64,000 nucleotides of DNA from Tetragonia tetragonoides (taxonomy: Eukaryota; Streptophyta; Magnoliopsida; Caryophyllales; Aizoaceae): the NCBI GenBank assembly GCA_038025085.1, contig CM076154.1, forward strand, positions 33,100,501-33,164,500. The letters are read 5' to 3'. The notes beneath the pieces were generated by a model that did not search any database, had not been told where the DNA came from, and saw only the letters and a list, made by a program, of their open reading frames with translations. Below are positions 11,613 to 21,695 of the stretch, one piece after another (within the stretch, counting starts at the first letter, position 1; each line of letters opens with the position of its first letter). The translations under genes and the position numbers were made by a program.

Positions 11613-11869
11613 CTCCCTCCGTCTCCAAAAAAAAATCGAACGTTTACTTTTTGAAGGTCAAATTTAACAAACTTTGACCATTAATTTATGAAAATATATA
11701 CAAATTCATATTATGAAAATACTTTTACTAGATTTATTTTTAAAAGTACTTTTCAAAAAATCGTATTGTTATAATTTTTATGTTCATATAATTATAGTTA
11801 TTTACGGTCAAAATAGTGTCTTGGAGACCGTAAAAAACAATGGTTCGGGTTTTTTTGAGACGGAGGGAG
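11613..11869. mobile_element. Stowaway-like MITE (257 bp)
   Basis: The ends CTCCCTCCGTCTC and (rc) CTCCCTCCGTCTC are inverted repeats, with TA target duplications at 11611-11612 and 11870-11871. This is the hallmark of Tc1/mariner-derived Stowaway elements in plants. The interior is AT-rich and non-coding. Confidence 0.85.
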
Positions 11870-11871
11870 TA

Positions 11872-12660
11872 ACATTTAGAACATGTTTTGTGGGTTGGAT
11901 TTCGGTCATGTCTTAAGCGGGTTTGGATCGATTTCTGATCAGGTTAGATTTTACCACCTCTATTTTTTACACATGTCAAACTGGTTGAGCGGATAGTGTT
12001 CATTGTTCAAATCATTTTTCAAATTGCATTATGCTTAAATTCTTATTGCATTATGCTTTTCCTTTCCCCACATATGTGCATTTCCTATGCTTTTGTTTTC
12101 TTCTTACCATTTTTCCCTTTGTTATTATATAATATTTTCCTTTATTCTCTTTTTGGCTTCTATTTTTTTTCTTTTTAGTGAATTTTTCTTTGCTTACTCT
12201 TACTTTTAAGATTGTAACTTGAATTGATAATATAATATATCTTTATAGATTACAATGAATAAACTGCTAAAATTATTTATAAACTTAAGCAGCATTATTA
12301 AAATTTATCTTATTAAAAAAAGAAAATTTTTATCTTGAGTACTTAACTACATCTGGTTTTCTGCCCCTCCAAAGAAAAAATTTTGATTCCGTCACTGGTG
12401 TTCAAATCATTTTTCAAATTGGGTTGGGTCTGGGCTAAGAAATCGTCAACTGAGACCCAAAATAATGACACAATACCTTATAGAATTTTTAGTAAAATAA
12501 TGGTCATATTTATAAAAACTGACCCTCTACATGTCTATATAGTGATGCTATTTCGCCGTGAGTTGGTATCTTACTCAAACAATGGATTATAGAAGAATTA
12601 AAGAAATTTGAGTAAATGCTAAGGTCAAGTTTCTCTTAATGTGCATTAGGAGTAGAGGAG
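11872..12660. other. AT-rich intergenic sequence
   Basis: Nothing is recognised. The phrase TTCAAATCATTTTTCAAATTG occurs near 12006 and again near 12402, suggesting small repeats or fragments of one element. Confidence 0.35.
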
Positions 12661-12664
12661 TTTA

Positions 12665-13090
12665 ATAGAATTTTTGCATGTCAAACTCCAAAGAAATATG
12701 GAATACTCTTGAAACTGCTCACAAATGACTATGAGGTGAATAAGTCTTTTGACAATATGAAACCTTTAACATGACTAAAACTGAATCTATCAAAAACATG
12801 TTCACACATTTATCTCGTATTGTTACTAAACTAAAATCGTCTTTAGAATGAATGTACAATGTTGAAGATCGGGTTAAAAAGATCTTAAAATGTCTAGCAA
12901 CCTAAGAAAATGATACCAAACAAAACTGTATTCCGAGAGGTAAGAGATCTTTTAAAATGTAATTTGCAACCAATTATGAGGTCGCTCCTGAAGTCTTAGC
13001 CCATGAAATTGTCCAGATGATCAACCAACAAAATCACGAATCTAGGCTTCAAAGTAATGGACAAAGCTAAGATAGTGGATCATATATAGA
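12665..13090 (+). pseudogene. Copia-type gag (UBN2-like) relic
   Basis: Translating across frames gives the order of the UBN2/copia gag domain: an SKEIWNTLETAH-like start, then SIKNMFTHLSRIVTKLKS, then a VEDRVKKILKCL segment and EVLAHEI. Stops and frame changes interrupt it throughout. No LTRs could be paired with it. A SINE inserted just downstream. Confidence 0.65.
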
Positions 13091-13127
13091 GAAAGAAGAT
13101 GTTTCAATGTTAATTAGTGAAAGTTGA

Positions 13128-13313
13128 ACCCAAGAGGTGTTGACTGTTAAACAAGTTGCAACTTGTATATTAGGTCATGGGTTCAAACCTCTTAGGAGCA
13201 TCTACACAAATTAATTTGTGGAATACCCGAGGTCATGCGTTAGGAGGTGCCTTTTAGCCACGCCTAAATAGAAAGTTCCTCTTTGCCAAACCAAAGAAAA
13301 AAAAAAAACTAGA
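13128..13313 (+). mobile_element. tRNA-derived SINE (about 186 bp)
   Basis: An internal pol III promoter is visible, with box-B-like GGTTCAAACCTC near 13180 and an A-box-like segment about 40 bp upstream. The body ends in an A-rich tail at 13292-13308. The 9-bp duplication GAAAGTTGA lies on both sides (13119-13127 and 13314-13322), supporting target-primed insertion. Confidence 0.75.
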
Positions 13314-13322
13314 GAAAGTTGA

Positions 13323-14360
13323 CTAAATCGTTTAGAAAAATCTAACTAAAACTCTAATAAGAAAGACAACTTTTCATTAAAGCAACAATAATCTACTAAT
13401 TAATGATGGTATAGAGATATTACAAATGCATGAAATCAAGACATAGGATGAAGAAATGTCCTCTATGGGAGATTGGAAAGCATATGCAAAAGACATTTAT
13501 TTGGAATCAAGAAGCAAATTGAGAAAGGTATGAACGTTTGGGATTTCGTAGAAATTGATGAAATTTTATATTAACAGATTTTATACCATTAGAATTTCCT
13601 CAAAGATGCTTCATTGTAACCATCAGAAATAAGTAAATACACCAAGTAGTGGAATAACTTGACAGGAAGTCTCAATTTGGATAAAAATAGTCCCTGAAAT
13701 TTGCAGTATGCACAAAATAGTGTAATTATTTTGGCATTGTTGTCATTAGTCACACTAATCGGATCAATGATCAAATGAAAAACAATCTCTATACAGGAAT
13801 AAAGGTGTGTACTATTGATCTCCTTTACTTGCTTAGGAGCCTCTTTAGAGGCACTAATATAGTGTTGATGTCTTTAGAGCACAAGTAAAGAAAGTATTAT
13901 TAAGTGATGTAAGCTAAATAATATCCACACAAATTTGGTGTCCGAACACAGGAACCACAAACATACAGCCAATAGGCCGATACAAATAATCCAAATTTGA
14001 GATCACAGCTAATAAGGAAAATAGTCACTGTGGTCGACTCATTGAGATCCGTGTCATTGATTCTGTGCAGGGTCGTTTCATTTGAGTGTATTTCTGGTTT
14101 AATTTTTCATCTTTTTCATTTGAGTGTATTTCTGGTTTAATTTTTCATTTTTATCATTCTGATTTGGGTTTAGTTTTTAAGACAAGGAAACATTATCTTC
14201 TGTAAACGTAGTTGTAGTAAATAGAAGTTGGGTTAATTAGGACTGCAAATAGGGTTTCCTAATACTACTAAATTAATCATCAGTATAAACACAGTGAGAA
14301 AAACTGATGGCACAGACAGAAAAAAAAGTATTGATGATTTATAAACATGCTTTTGTAAAC
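13323..14360. other. Intergenic
   Basis: No supported gene. A 61-aa minus frame at 13589-13774 has no recognised domain. A short direct repeat (TTTCATTTGAGTGTATTTCTG, with TTTAATTTTTCAT) occurs twice near 14079-14145. Confidence 0.35.
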
Positions 14361-15212
14361 TTAACACAAACAGCCTTGTTTACGCCCTCCAATCTGTCTT
14401 CTCCTAGCTAGCAGGGGCAGCCACGGATGAACAAAGAAATGAACTGGGACAGTACTCTCTTGATGTGGATCCCACAACTCGACAGCCTCCAACAACTTGG
14501 GCACCACAATCACGTCGAAAATCACTTCAACTGCCCTTGGAGGCAGAAGGTCTTTCCATATCTTTAGAAATCGAAGCATTGGCTCAGGGTCAGTAGCCTT
14601 CCAAGTCTCGAGAAACGATGTTCGAATAGCTGGAAACAGAACATCCATGATCAACCTAGAATGAAAAATCTCATCTTGGACCAAAATACTCTTCCATGCC
14701 AAGATCACATCAACACCATACGATGGGTTTCGAAAAGCATCCCATCCCTTAAATTTCTTAGCAAATAAAGGTATTGAATAAGAACAAGCCTGTGAAGACA
14801 AATCAAAAAGCCTATATAACTCATCAAACCTCACCCTAAAATCTTCAAAAGTTTTAACAAGATACTCAAGAGTTAAGGTTCCTAATGATTTCTCCTCATC
14901 AATATTCGCTAAAACTCGAACAATCTCACCCCAAGAATCAACCTGTTGCTTATGATCATCCTTTTTTGGAGTTTTTTCCTTCTCAATCCGCCTTTGTTTT
15001 TCTGATGATCTTCCTGGTGGTGGTGGTACAATCACATAAGAAGGTTGTTGATAAGATTTGGACACGAACCTGATACCGCGTTTCTTATGACGCAATTCGA
15101 CAGTAATAGGATCAACAATTCCCTGGCCATGTTTGCCAAGACCTCCATTGGAATAACCCATCTTTTTTAACAACATCATGCCTTTGTTCTGCTTTAACAT
15201 CTCTGCTTCCAT
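14361..15212 (-). CDS. Shortened G-patch / TFIP11-like protein, 283 aa
   Basis: A single intact exon. Residues about 14-35 form a G-patch (LLKKMGYSNGGLGKHGQGI), the glycine-rich helicase-activating motif of spliceosome disassembly factors. Residues about 95-265 resemble part of the GCFC domain of septin/tuftelin-interacting protein 11 homologues (DSWGEIVRVLANIDEEKSLG, VILAWKSILV, PVHFFVHPWLPLL). Full-length plant members are several times longer. Here the sequence between the two domains is nearly absent and the frame ends soon after the HPWLPLL motif with an unrelated tail, as if truncated. It may be a retrocopy or a lineage-specific short paralogue acting with, or against, the full protein. 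Whether it is expressed is unknown. Confidence 0.7.
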   Translation of the reverse strand: MEAEMLKQNKGMMLLKKMGYSNGGLGKHGQGIVDPITVELRHKKRGIRFVSKSYQQPSYVIVPPPPGRSSEKQRRIEKEKTPKKDDHKQQVDSWGEIVRVLANIDEEKSLGTLTLEYLVKTFEDFRVRFDELYRLFDLSSQACSYSIPLFAKKFKGWDAFRNPSYGVDVILAWKSILVQDEIFHSRLIMDVLFPAIRTSFLETWKATDPEPMLRFLKIWKDLLPPRAVEVIFDVIVVPKLLEAVELWDPHQESTVPVHFFVHPWLPLLARRRQIGGRKQGCLC

Positions 15213-15798
15213 GATTTTGGTGTGCTAATTGAACCTTATACACAATTGTTGAGGTAACAATGGAGTATGAGAGTAGATTTATAACAACGAGAATTGTAGT
15301 ATTTTGGTAGAATTGTAATCCTTAATTACATGGTTTACGCGTATAAATTTTGATGCTGGTACTTTCCTAATTAATTGGACCTTTTTTTTTTTGAAAGATT
15401 TCCTAATTATTGGACTATGTTTGCTTTCGTTGTCGGTTACTTTTAATTGCAAGTTTGCAAATTCCAGTTGTACTAGTCTACTAGTACTCTTTTTTCTTTT
15501 GGGTTAATTCCTTAAAACAACTACTCTCACCACGTTTTCTACCTAAAGGTAAAAACATTATTACCATTGTACAAGTCGGTTTAAATTTAATTTCCTTATT
15601 AGCTTGTTCTCCAAGGTATATATGGAAGAGGGATTACCTCTTTATATATACATACTAGCTATACTCTAATTGAATTTCATTCTCTAGCTATACAATTGAT
15701 CAGCTGGTATTATCTCCCAAGCTAGTTTTCAACTTCTTTCATCGATCATCTGAACTTTCTCCCTTATCTGCCTCTGTTCCATACATCTGGTACCGTAC
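15213..15798. other. Intergenic with a TATA-like site
   Basis: A TTTATATATAC box lies near 15641-15651, upstream of the coding-like remnant that follows. Phrases TTTCCTAATTA and ATTGGACC are duplicated around a T-run at 15365-15415. Nothing else is seen. Confidence 0.4.
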
Positions 15799-16080
15799 CA
15801 TGGAGGCTACCAGCTCAGTTTATTGTACGTGATGAAAACAAATCCAATAACGACGCCGGTAGTGATCGTAAGAGGATGAGAGAGAAAGAGCTACCGAGTA
15901 GTGGTGATGAGACGATTATTCTTGAAAAGCAACACGGCTACCGGGGTTCGAAAAAACCTAGGATTCGGGTGATACAACCTACAACTGTTCGATTTCAGTT
16001 AACGGCGACAACGACGACAACAAGGATCGTGTAGTGTATGATGAGAAGCCTAAGGGACGGAAACCTAGAATGAGTTGATT
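15799..16080 (+). pseudogene. Coding-like remnant with nuclear-signal-like basic stretch
   Basis: An ATG at 15799 opens ten codons and stops. One frame over, translation continues for about 65 codons of polar, coding-looking sequence (DRKRMREKELPSS, then GSKKPRIRVIQP) before TAG near 16033, and a similar KGRKPRMS tail follows in a further frame. With the upstream TATA-like box this looks like a short basic plant protein gene broken by frameshifts. The family is not recognised. Confidence 0.3.
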
Positions 16081-16800
16081 TTTGCCAAAGCAAAGTGATT
16101 TGTTACAACGACTTACGTCTTTCTCAGAGTCCTTAGATTTGTCCTCTCTAGTTTTGTAGTTCTCAATTAAAAAAAATTGTGAGTATTGTTTCTCTCCTGT
16201 TTGTACATACGCCAGGTACTTTAATGATTTCATGCAGTTAAGTTATATCACGAACCTAGGATAATCATTATGAAACATAAAAAAAGTAGGGCACACTGAC
16301 AAAACTACCAATAAAATTGCTTGATCTCACTGAAATACTGATATATGTTGTTGAGATAACCATACTCGATCTTAGAAACCTCATTTAAATTCTCATCACT
16401 CATTGGAGAGTTTGAACTTTCATCAAGAGCACTTCAAATCTTTATTGCCCGGTGAGCTTGGAGGTAGGCCACTTTTCCTTGAATAAACCTTGAGCTTCTT
16501 TGATCCAGATTTCATTTTTCCTAATTTAATACTCTGACCCTTCAACAAATGCAATTAAACAATTTTCTTTCTCAAAACACAAAATTAACCTGAAACCGAG
16601 TATAAAATAAAATCGAGTATCACAAAATTATATAAAATCGAGTATCACAAAATTATATTTTGTTTGATTTGGTAAAGAAGAATTTGACTGTGGCTAAAAG
16701 GCACCTCCTAACAGACGACCAAACAATTAGGCCCAGGATTCGATCAAGGGTCACGGCAATACTTTCGTCTAAGCGTGCCCGAAACCGAATATACAAAAAC
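16081..16800. other. Intergenic, small AT-rich tandem repeat
   Basis: At about 16600-16660 the phrase ATAAAATCGAGTATCACAAA recurs two to three times. No gene is recognised. Confidence 0.35.
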
Positions 16801-17103
16801 TTGTGTGGACTTAGTCCATGGTGGACCAATACTTGGAGTCACCCCCTACTTTACTTGGAGCCACCCCCTTTAAAAAGTGGAGTCACCCCTACTTCACCTA
16901 GAGCCACCCATCAACCTTATACTTGGCACCACCCCTACTTCACCTGGAGCCACCCCCTACTTTACTTGGAGCCACCCCTCAAAATTACTCAAAATTACTT
17001 TACCTGAAGTCACCCCCTACTTTACCTGGAGCCACCCCCTACTTCACTTGGAGCCATGCACCACTCAAAATTATTTGGTCCACGGTGGACTAAGTCCACA
17101 CAA
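16801..17103. mobile_element. TIR element with internal about 21-bp tandem repeats
   Basis: The ends are long inverted repeats (TTGTGTGGACTTAGTCCA on the left and on the complement of the right end). Between them a unit of the type GGAGCCACCCCCTACTT recurs about ten times with small changes. A relative lies at 36188-36495. No clear target duplication is visible and it encodes nothing. Confidence 0.7.
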
Positions 17104-17593
17104 AATATGCTGAACCGAGTAATTTGAAGGCTCATAAAATTAACGGGTTCTGGTCCTGCACGTGCCCCTCTTGTAACAAACGGGCGTGTCCATTAGTGAT
17201 CGACCAAGTCCAAACATCCTTCCTTTTCCCTTTTCTTTTGGTGAAATCCTCCCTTTTTCTTACTCCGCAAGTAACTCTGATCTTCCCACTAATAAAAGAG
17301 AAATCAATTACTCCCTCCGTTCTTGTTAAATGCTACCATTTACTTTTGGCACAAAGATCAATGAAAGTTTATTTTGTTATGTGCTTTCTCCTTCTACCCT
17401 CAATATTAATCTCATTTGAATGGTGAAAATTATTAAGTAACAACATTAATTTTTAAAATTCCCTTAATTAATTAATTAATTATGTTTCAGCCCCCAACTT
17501 TTCCGGCAAGAGGAGAGAGAAAATTAATTTTTCCGGCCACCTTTATTTTCATCCTCAAACTACAGCCCATTTCAATCCAAACTTCAAATCCTT

Positions 17594-18205
17594 CAGTGCG
17601 GTAATGGTGGTGGGTGGTGGTTTTGCTGGATGGGGCGCGGCTGCTGGTGGGTGGGTTATGGTGGTTAGTGACTTGAGGAGAGAGAAAGAAAAGGGTGAGG
17701 GATGGTGGAGGGCGCGGCTTGCGGGTGGTGGTTATGGTGGGTGGTGGACCCACGAATCTGAGGTGAGAGAGAAGAGGGTGGGGCGGCTGGTGGTGTTATG
17801 GTGGGTGGTGGACCCACAAATTTGAGGAGAGAGAGAGAAGAGCGTGGGGCGTTGGTGGTGGTTATATATGGTGGGTGGTGACCCACGAATCTGAGGAGAG
17901 AGAGAGAAGAGGGTGGGGCAATTGGTGGTTGTTAGTTGGTGGTGGGGTGGGGCGACGGGGAGTGAGTGGTGGTGGAGGTGGGTGGGGCACTGGTGGTTGT
18001 TGGTTGGTGGTGGGGTGGGCGACAGGGAGTGGGTGGTGGTTCAGGTGGGTGGGGCGACGGGGAGTGGGTGGTTGGTGGTGGTTCTGGTGGGTAGGGATGG
18101 GGCGGCTGGTGGTGGTGGTGGTGGTGGTGGTGTGGGGTGGGGCGGCTGGTGGTGGTGGGTGTGGGGTAGGGCGGCTGGTGGTGGTGGTGGTGGTTATGGA
18201 TGGAT
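17594..18205 (+). repeat. GGTGG-rich minisatellite
   Basis: Units of roughly 60-70 bp combine GGTGGGTGGTG, GACCCACGAATCTGAGG, GAGAGAGA and GGGTGGGGC. They become shorter GGTGGTG arrays towards 18200. Gly/Trp-rich frames on plus and Pro/His-rich frames on minus are by-products. Confidence 0.85.
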
Positions 18206-18266
18206 AGGGACTTGAGGAGAGAGAAAGAAGAGAGGGGTTTGGATTTTAATTGGGGGTAATATTGTA

Positions 18267-18539
18267 CTCCCTCCGTCCCATAAGATAAGTCATTATAGAA
18301 AATTGGTTTTTTCCCATATTACAAGTCATTTTAGAGTTCCAACAAAGCATTTATTATTTTTTTGTCCATTTTACCCTTATTTCAGGTTACCTCTTTAATT
18401 ACTCACTTTTTGGTTTTATACAAAGTCAAGGGGTACACTTGTCAAGTTCAATTATTTTTGATAGAATTGAGACTATTTAATAACTTTCTTAAGTCTCGTG
18501 CAAAAACCTTAAACGACTTACATTGTGGGACGGAGGGAG
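18267..18539. mobile_element. Stowaway-like MITE (273 bp), nested
   Basis: Inverted ends CTCCCTCCGTCCCA(T/C) with TA duplications at 18265-18266 and 18540-18541. It lies inside the 17311-18638 element. An equally long copy at 19392-19664 is part of the block duplication, not an independent insertion. Confidence 0.85.
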
Positions 18540-18956
18540 TAAGTGACTAGTAAATTGTTTACCAAATAAAGAAATGAAAGTGTTTGTATGAAACATCCAT
18601 TTTAAGTAAATGGTAGCGTTTGACGGGAATTGAAGGAGTAATTTCCAAAAAAAAAAAAAAAAAAAAGGGAAACCAAAAAAAACGGACAATGACTCTGTTT
18701 CTTTTTTGCCTCCATTATTATTTGTTAAATTAAAAGTAGGCCGCTGTTATTATCAGGTCGGAAATTACTAATGTCAGGCCAATAATTCCGTGAGTTGACC
18801 AATTTACCCTTTATGTTAAAAAGGCAAAACACATGTTCTCTCTCCATTATCTTTAATTGCCTTATTTAAAAATAAAATTATGGAAAACACCCATATTCTC
18901 TCCCTTCATAATATTGCCTTGTCTACACTTGCGATTTATTACAAATTGAGTATCAA

Positions 18957-19857
18957 ATTATGGTGGGTTGACCCACAAATTTGAGGAGAGAGAGAAGAGC
19001 GTGGGGCGTTGGTGGTGGTTATATATGGTGGGCGGTGACCCACGAATCTGAGGAGAGAGAGAGAGAGAGAAGAGGGTGGGCAATTGGTGGTTGGTGGTTG
19101 GTGGTGGGGTGGAGCGACGGGGAGTGAGTGGTGGTGGAGGTGGGTGGGGCGCTAGTGGTTGTTGGTTGTTGGTTGGTGGTGGGGTGGGCGATAGGGAGTG
19201 GGTGGTGGTTCAGGTGGGTGGGGCGACGGGGAGTGGGTGGTTGGTGGTGGTTCTGGTGGGTGAGGCTGGGGCGGCGGGTGGTGGTGGGTGTGGGGTAGGG
19301 CGGCTGGTGGTGGTGGTTATGGATGGATAGGGACTTGAGGAAAGAGAAAGAAGAGAGTAGGGTTTGGATTTTAATTGGGGGTAATATTGTACTCCCTCCG
19401 TCCCACAAGATAAGTCGTTCTAGAAAATTGGTTTTTTCCCATATTACAAGTCATTTTAGAGTTCCAACAAAGCATTTATTATTTTTTTGTCCATTTTACC
19501 CTTATTTCAGCTTACCTCTTTAATTACTCAGTTTTTGGTTTAATACAAAGTCAAGGAGTACACTTGTCAAGTTCAATTATTTTTGATAGAATTGAGACTA
19601 TTTAATAACTTTCTTAAGTCTCGTGCAAAAACCTTAAACGACTTACATTGTGGGACGGAGGGAGTAAGTGACTAGTAAATTGTTTACCAAATAAAGAAAT
19701 GGAAGTGTTTGTATGAAACATTCATTTTAAGTAAATGATAGCGTTTGACGGGAATTGAGGAAGTAATTTCCAAAAAAAAAAAAAAGGGAAACCAATAAAA
19801 ACCGACAATGACTCTGTTTCTTTTTTGCCTCCATTATTATTTGTTAAATTAAAAGTA
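18957..19857. repeat. Tandem duplicate of block 17797-18738
   Basis: From GGTGGGTTGACCCACAAATT to TTTGTTAAATTAAAAGTA this repeats the earlier block in the same order: minisatellite, nested Stowaway (19392-19664), outer element right end (to 19763) and flanking DNA. Some minisatellite units are missing. About 220 bp of other sequence separates the copies. Confidence 0.85.
19392..19664. mobile_element. Stowaway-like MITE (273 bp), duplicated copy
   Basis: Same ends and TA flanks as 18267-18539, with a few substitutions. It arose with the block duplication. Confidence 0.8.
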
Positions 19858-19978
19858 TTCACAACTTCCTCTTATTATCGTTTCTTTCATATCGAATTCT
19901 TTTGTATTCAATTACTCCGTCCTACTATTCATCTGAAGATTTCGAAGGATTAATTGCAGTTTGCAAAGTTGGACAATC

Positions 19979-20897
19979 ATGGCGGCTTATTACAGGTAAT
20001 ACTGTTCGTGCTTTATCTGCCTAAATTATGTAATATTACACCAAGTATAGTTTTGAGTGTCAACCTAATATATATATGAAAAAAAACTTTGCAGGGCTAT
20101 TATTAATTCATTCATCAAGACTATAGCTAAACACAAGACTTGGAAAACTCGTATGCTCTAATTCATCGTACTTATTATACTTTTCAGAATTTTGATACTT
20201 GCATATTTTTCTAGTTATATGACTTAATTTTATTTTTACCTTCTCAGTTACACACCCAATTGTACCAGAGTTGGGAATGTGAGTTGATCCGCACTTATGT
20301 TCATGCTTTTTTTTTTTTATTACTTTTAAAGTTATTGAGATATGTTTCTCTTTTTATCTTCCAAAGTTAATATACACTTAATTTTGTTGCACGCCCACGA
20401 TAATAGCATATTCTGCATGATTTACACTGAGATATTGCAACGGAAGGCAGATGAAGTACTAAGAGAAAACACAAAGAAGTTTTCAAGAATGTTAGCTGGG
20501 ACATCGAAACGGTACGTTCTCTCTTATTAAGCACATTCAATTATTAAATACATGTTTTTATGTTCATGGGGTATACTCCGTATTATATATCAGCTATTTG
20601 ATGGCAAAAACCTTCTTTAACTCCCTAAAATTGGTGTCTATTTAAACAATATAATTACTTATCCAGTTGCTTATTATATTGTTGGATGTAATAAAGTCCT
20701 TAAACTTTGCTGATTTTAACATGATAACTCTATAACTCTTTAACATTTATGTTAAGATTTTTTTTTTATTATTCATATTTTAAGTGGCAAAATTAGTGAC
20801 AAAAATCATGGTGAACAACAGGTTGGAGATTGTACAGGAAAGTTGTATTTCCAAGACATGCTGGTTGGATGCATGGATGGATGGAAAGCCTTTTTAA
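19979..20897 (+). CDS. Small five-exon gene, about 94 aa, function unknown
   Basis: The proposed exons are 19979-19995, 20095-20150, 20248-20278, 20407-20511 and 20822-20897. All have GT donors and AG acceptors and are phase-compatible, ending at TAA. The ATG context (AATCATGGC) is good. The product starts MAAYYRAIINSFIKTIAKH, suggesting a basic amphipathic N-terminus of the mitochondrial presequence type. The exon 4 part (QRKADEVLRENTKKFSRM) is helical and charged. The exon 4 acceptor is the least certain, chosen because it keeps the frame. I do not recognise the family. Confidence 0.5.
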
Positions 20898-21467
20898 TTT
20901 CAAAACTATTAAGAGTACCCGTCCTGGTGTTTACTGTTCCTATCATTATATGATTTCGTCTCTTGTAAACCTTTGTCGTTGCTTTTCCTAATCATAATGG
21001 ATTCACTGCCAAACCAAGTATGAAAGGTTTTTAGCTGATTCAATTTAATTCTTCTTTTCTTTTCTTTTCGGATAATTTATGGCTACTGGCTTTTTTTTTT
21101 CTTTTTTCTAAAAGCACTTTTTTTTTTTGTGGTCTGAGACCGTCCGATTGAATTCGGACCGAGCCGGGTGGGATCACAAGGGCAACAAAGCTCTCCCAAC
21201 AAGTATTTAACACTACTGCATTTACAGGGTAAGTCTTAAATAAGATTCTTCCACCGATTTTTTTTTATGCTGAATAAGTGTAACCTCATGTCCTATACGG
21301 CTATACATAACCGTATGACCAGCGCAAATCAGCAACCACTCTAAGTGGGATTTCCAAGTCCATCATCACATACAGCCATGATTTTTCCAAATTGATCCAA
21401 AGTATAAAGTTCCCTTGTAAAAATTAATATCTGCACATACTTGTGATGTAGTATATTCGTGAAAAAA
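20898..21467. other. Intergenic
   Basis: Downstream of the small gene; T-rich tracts near 21110-21130. Nothing recognised. Confidence 0.35.
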
Positions 21468-21689
21468 TGACAAGATCTAGATCGAGGCGAAAAGCTTGGC
21501 TCTGTATTGATTACAGCCGAGTATATATATATACAGTCCTAGTATCTATACATATCTTTTAGAATAAGGAAATAATTTGTATATGGAAACAATCCTAAAC
21601 AATATCAAACTCTATGATAACTTGCTATATTCAGGCGCAACTGAACTTTCCATAAGTCATGCCTAAAATCTCGGTAAGATCTCGTAACA
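21468..21689 (-). repeat. Copia 3' LTR (222 bp)
   Basis: On minus it begins TGTTACGAGATC and ends CTTGTCA. It directly follows the polypurine tract and is homologous to 26158-26371. Confidence 0.9.
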
Positions 21690-21695
21690 TCCCCC

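Larger units (their letters stand above)
17311..18638. mobile_element. Stowaway-like composite element carrying a minisatellite and a nested MITE
   Basis: The left end CTCCCTCCGTTCTTG, continuing to GCTACCATTTACTT, is matched by the complement of the right end (CTCCTTCAATTCCCG, then GCTACCATTTACTT). TA lies on both sides (17309-17310, 18639-18640). The interior holds a G/T-rich minisatellite (17594-18205) and a second Stowaway (18267-18539). It is far longer than a normal MITE because of this cargo. Confidence 0.65.

Noticed and set aside
13589..13774. 61-aa minus frame
   Set aside because: No start context, domain or splice signals; probably chance.
16801..18205. Regularly spaced repeats suggesting a CRISPR-like array
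   Set aside because: Units are directly adjacent without unique spacers, and the context is a plant nuclear genome.
17604..18215. Gly/Val/Trp-rich and Pro-rich proteins
   Set aside because: They follow from translation of the GGTGG minisatellite in several frames at once.
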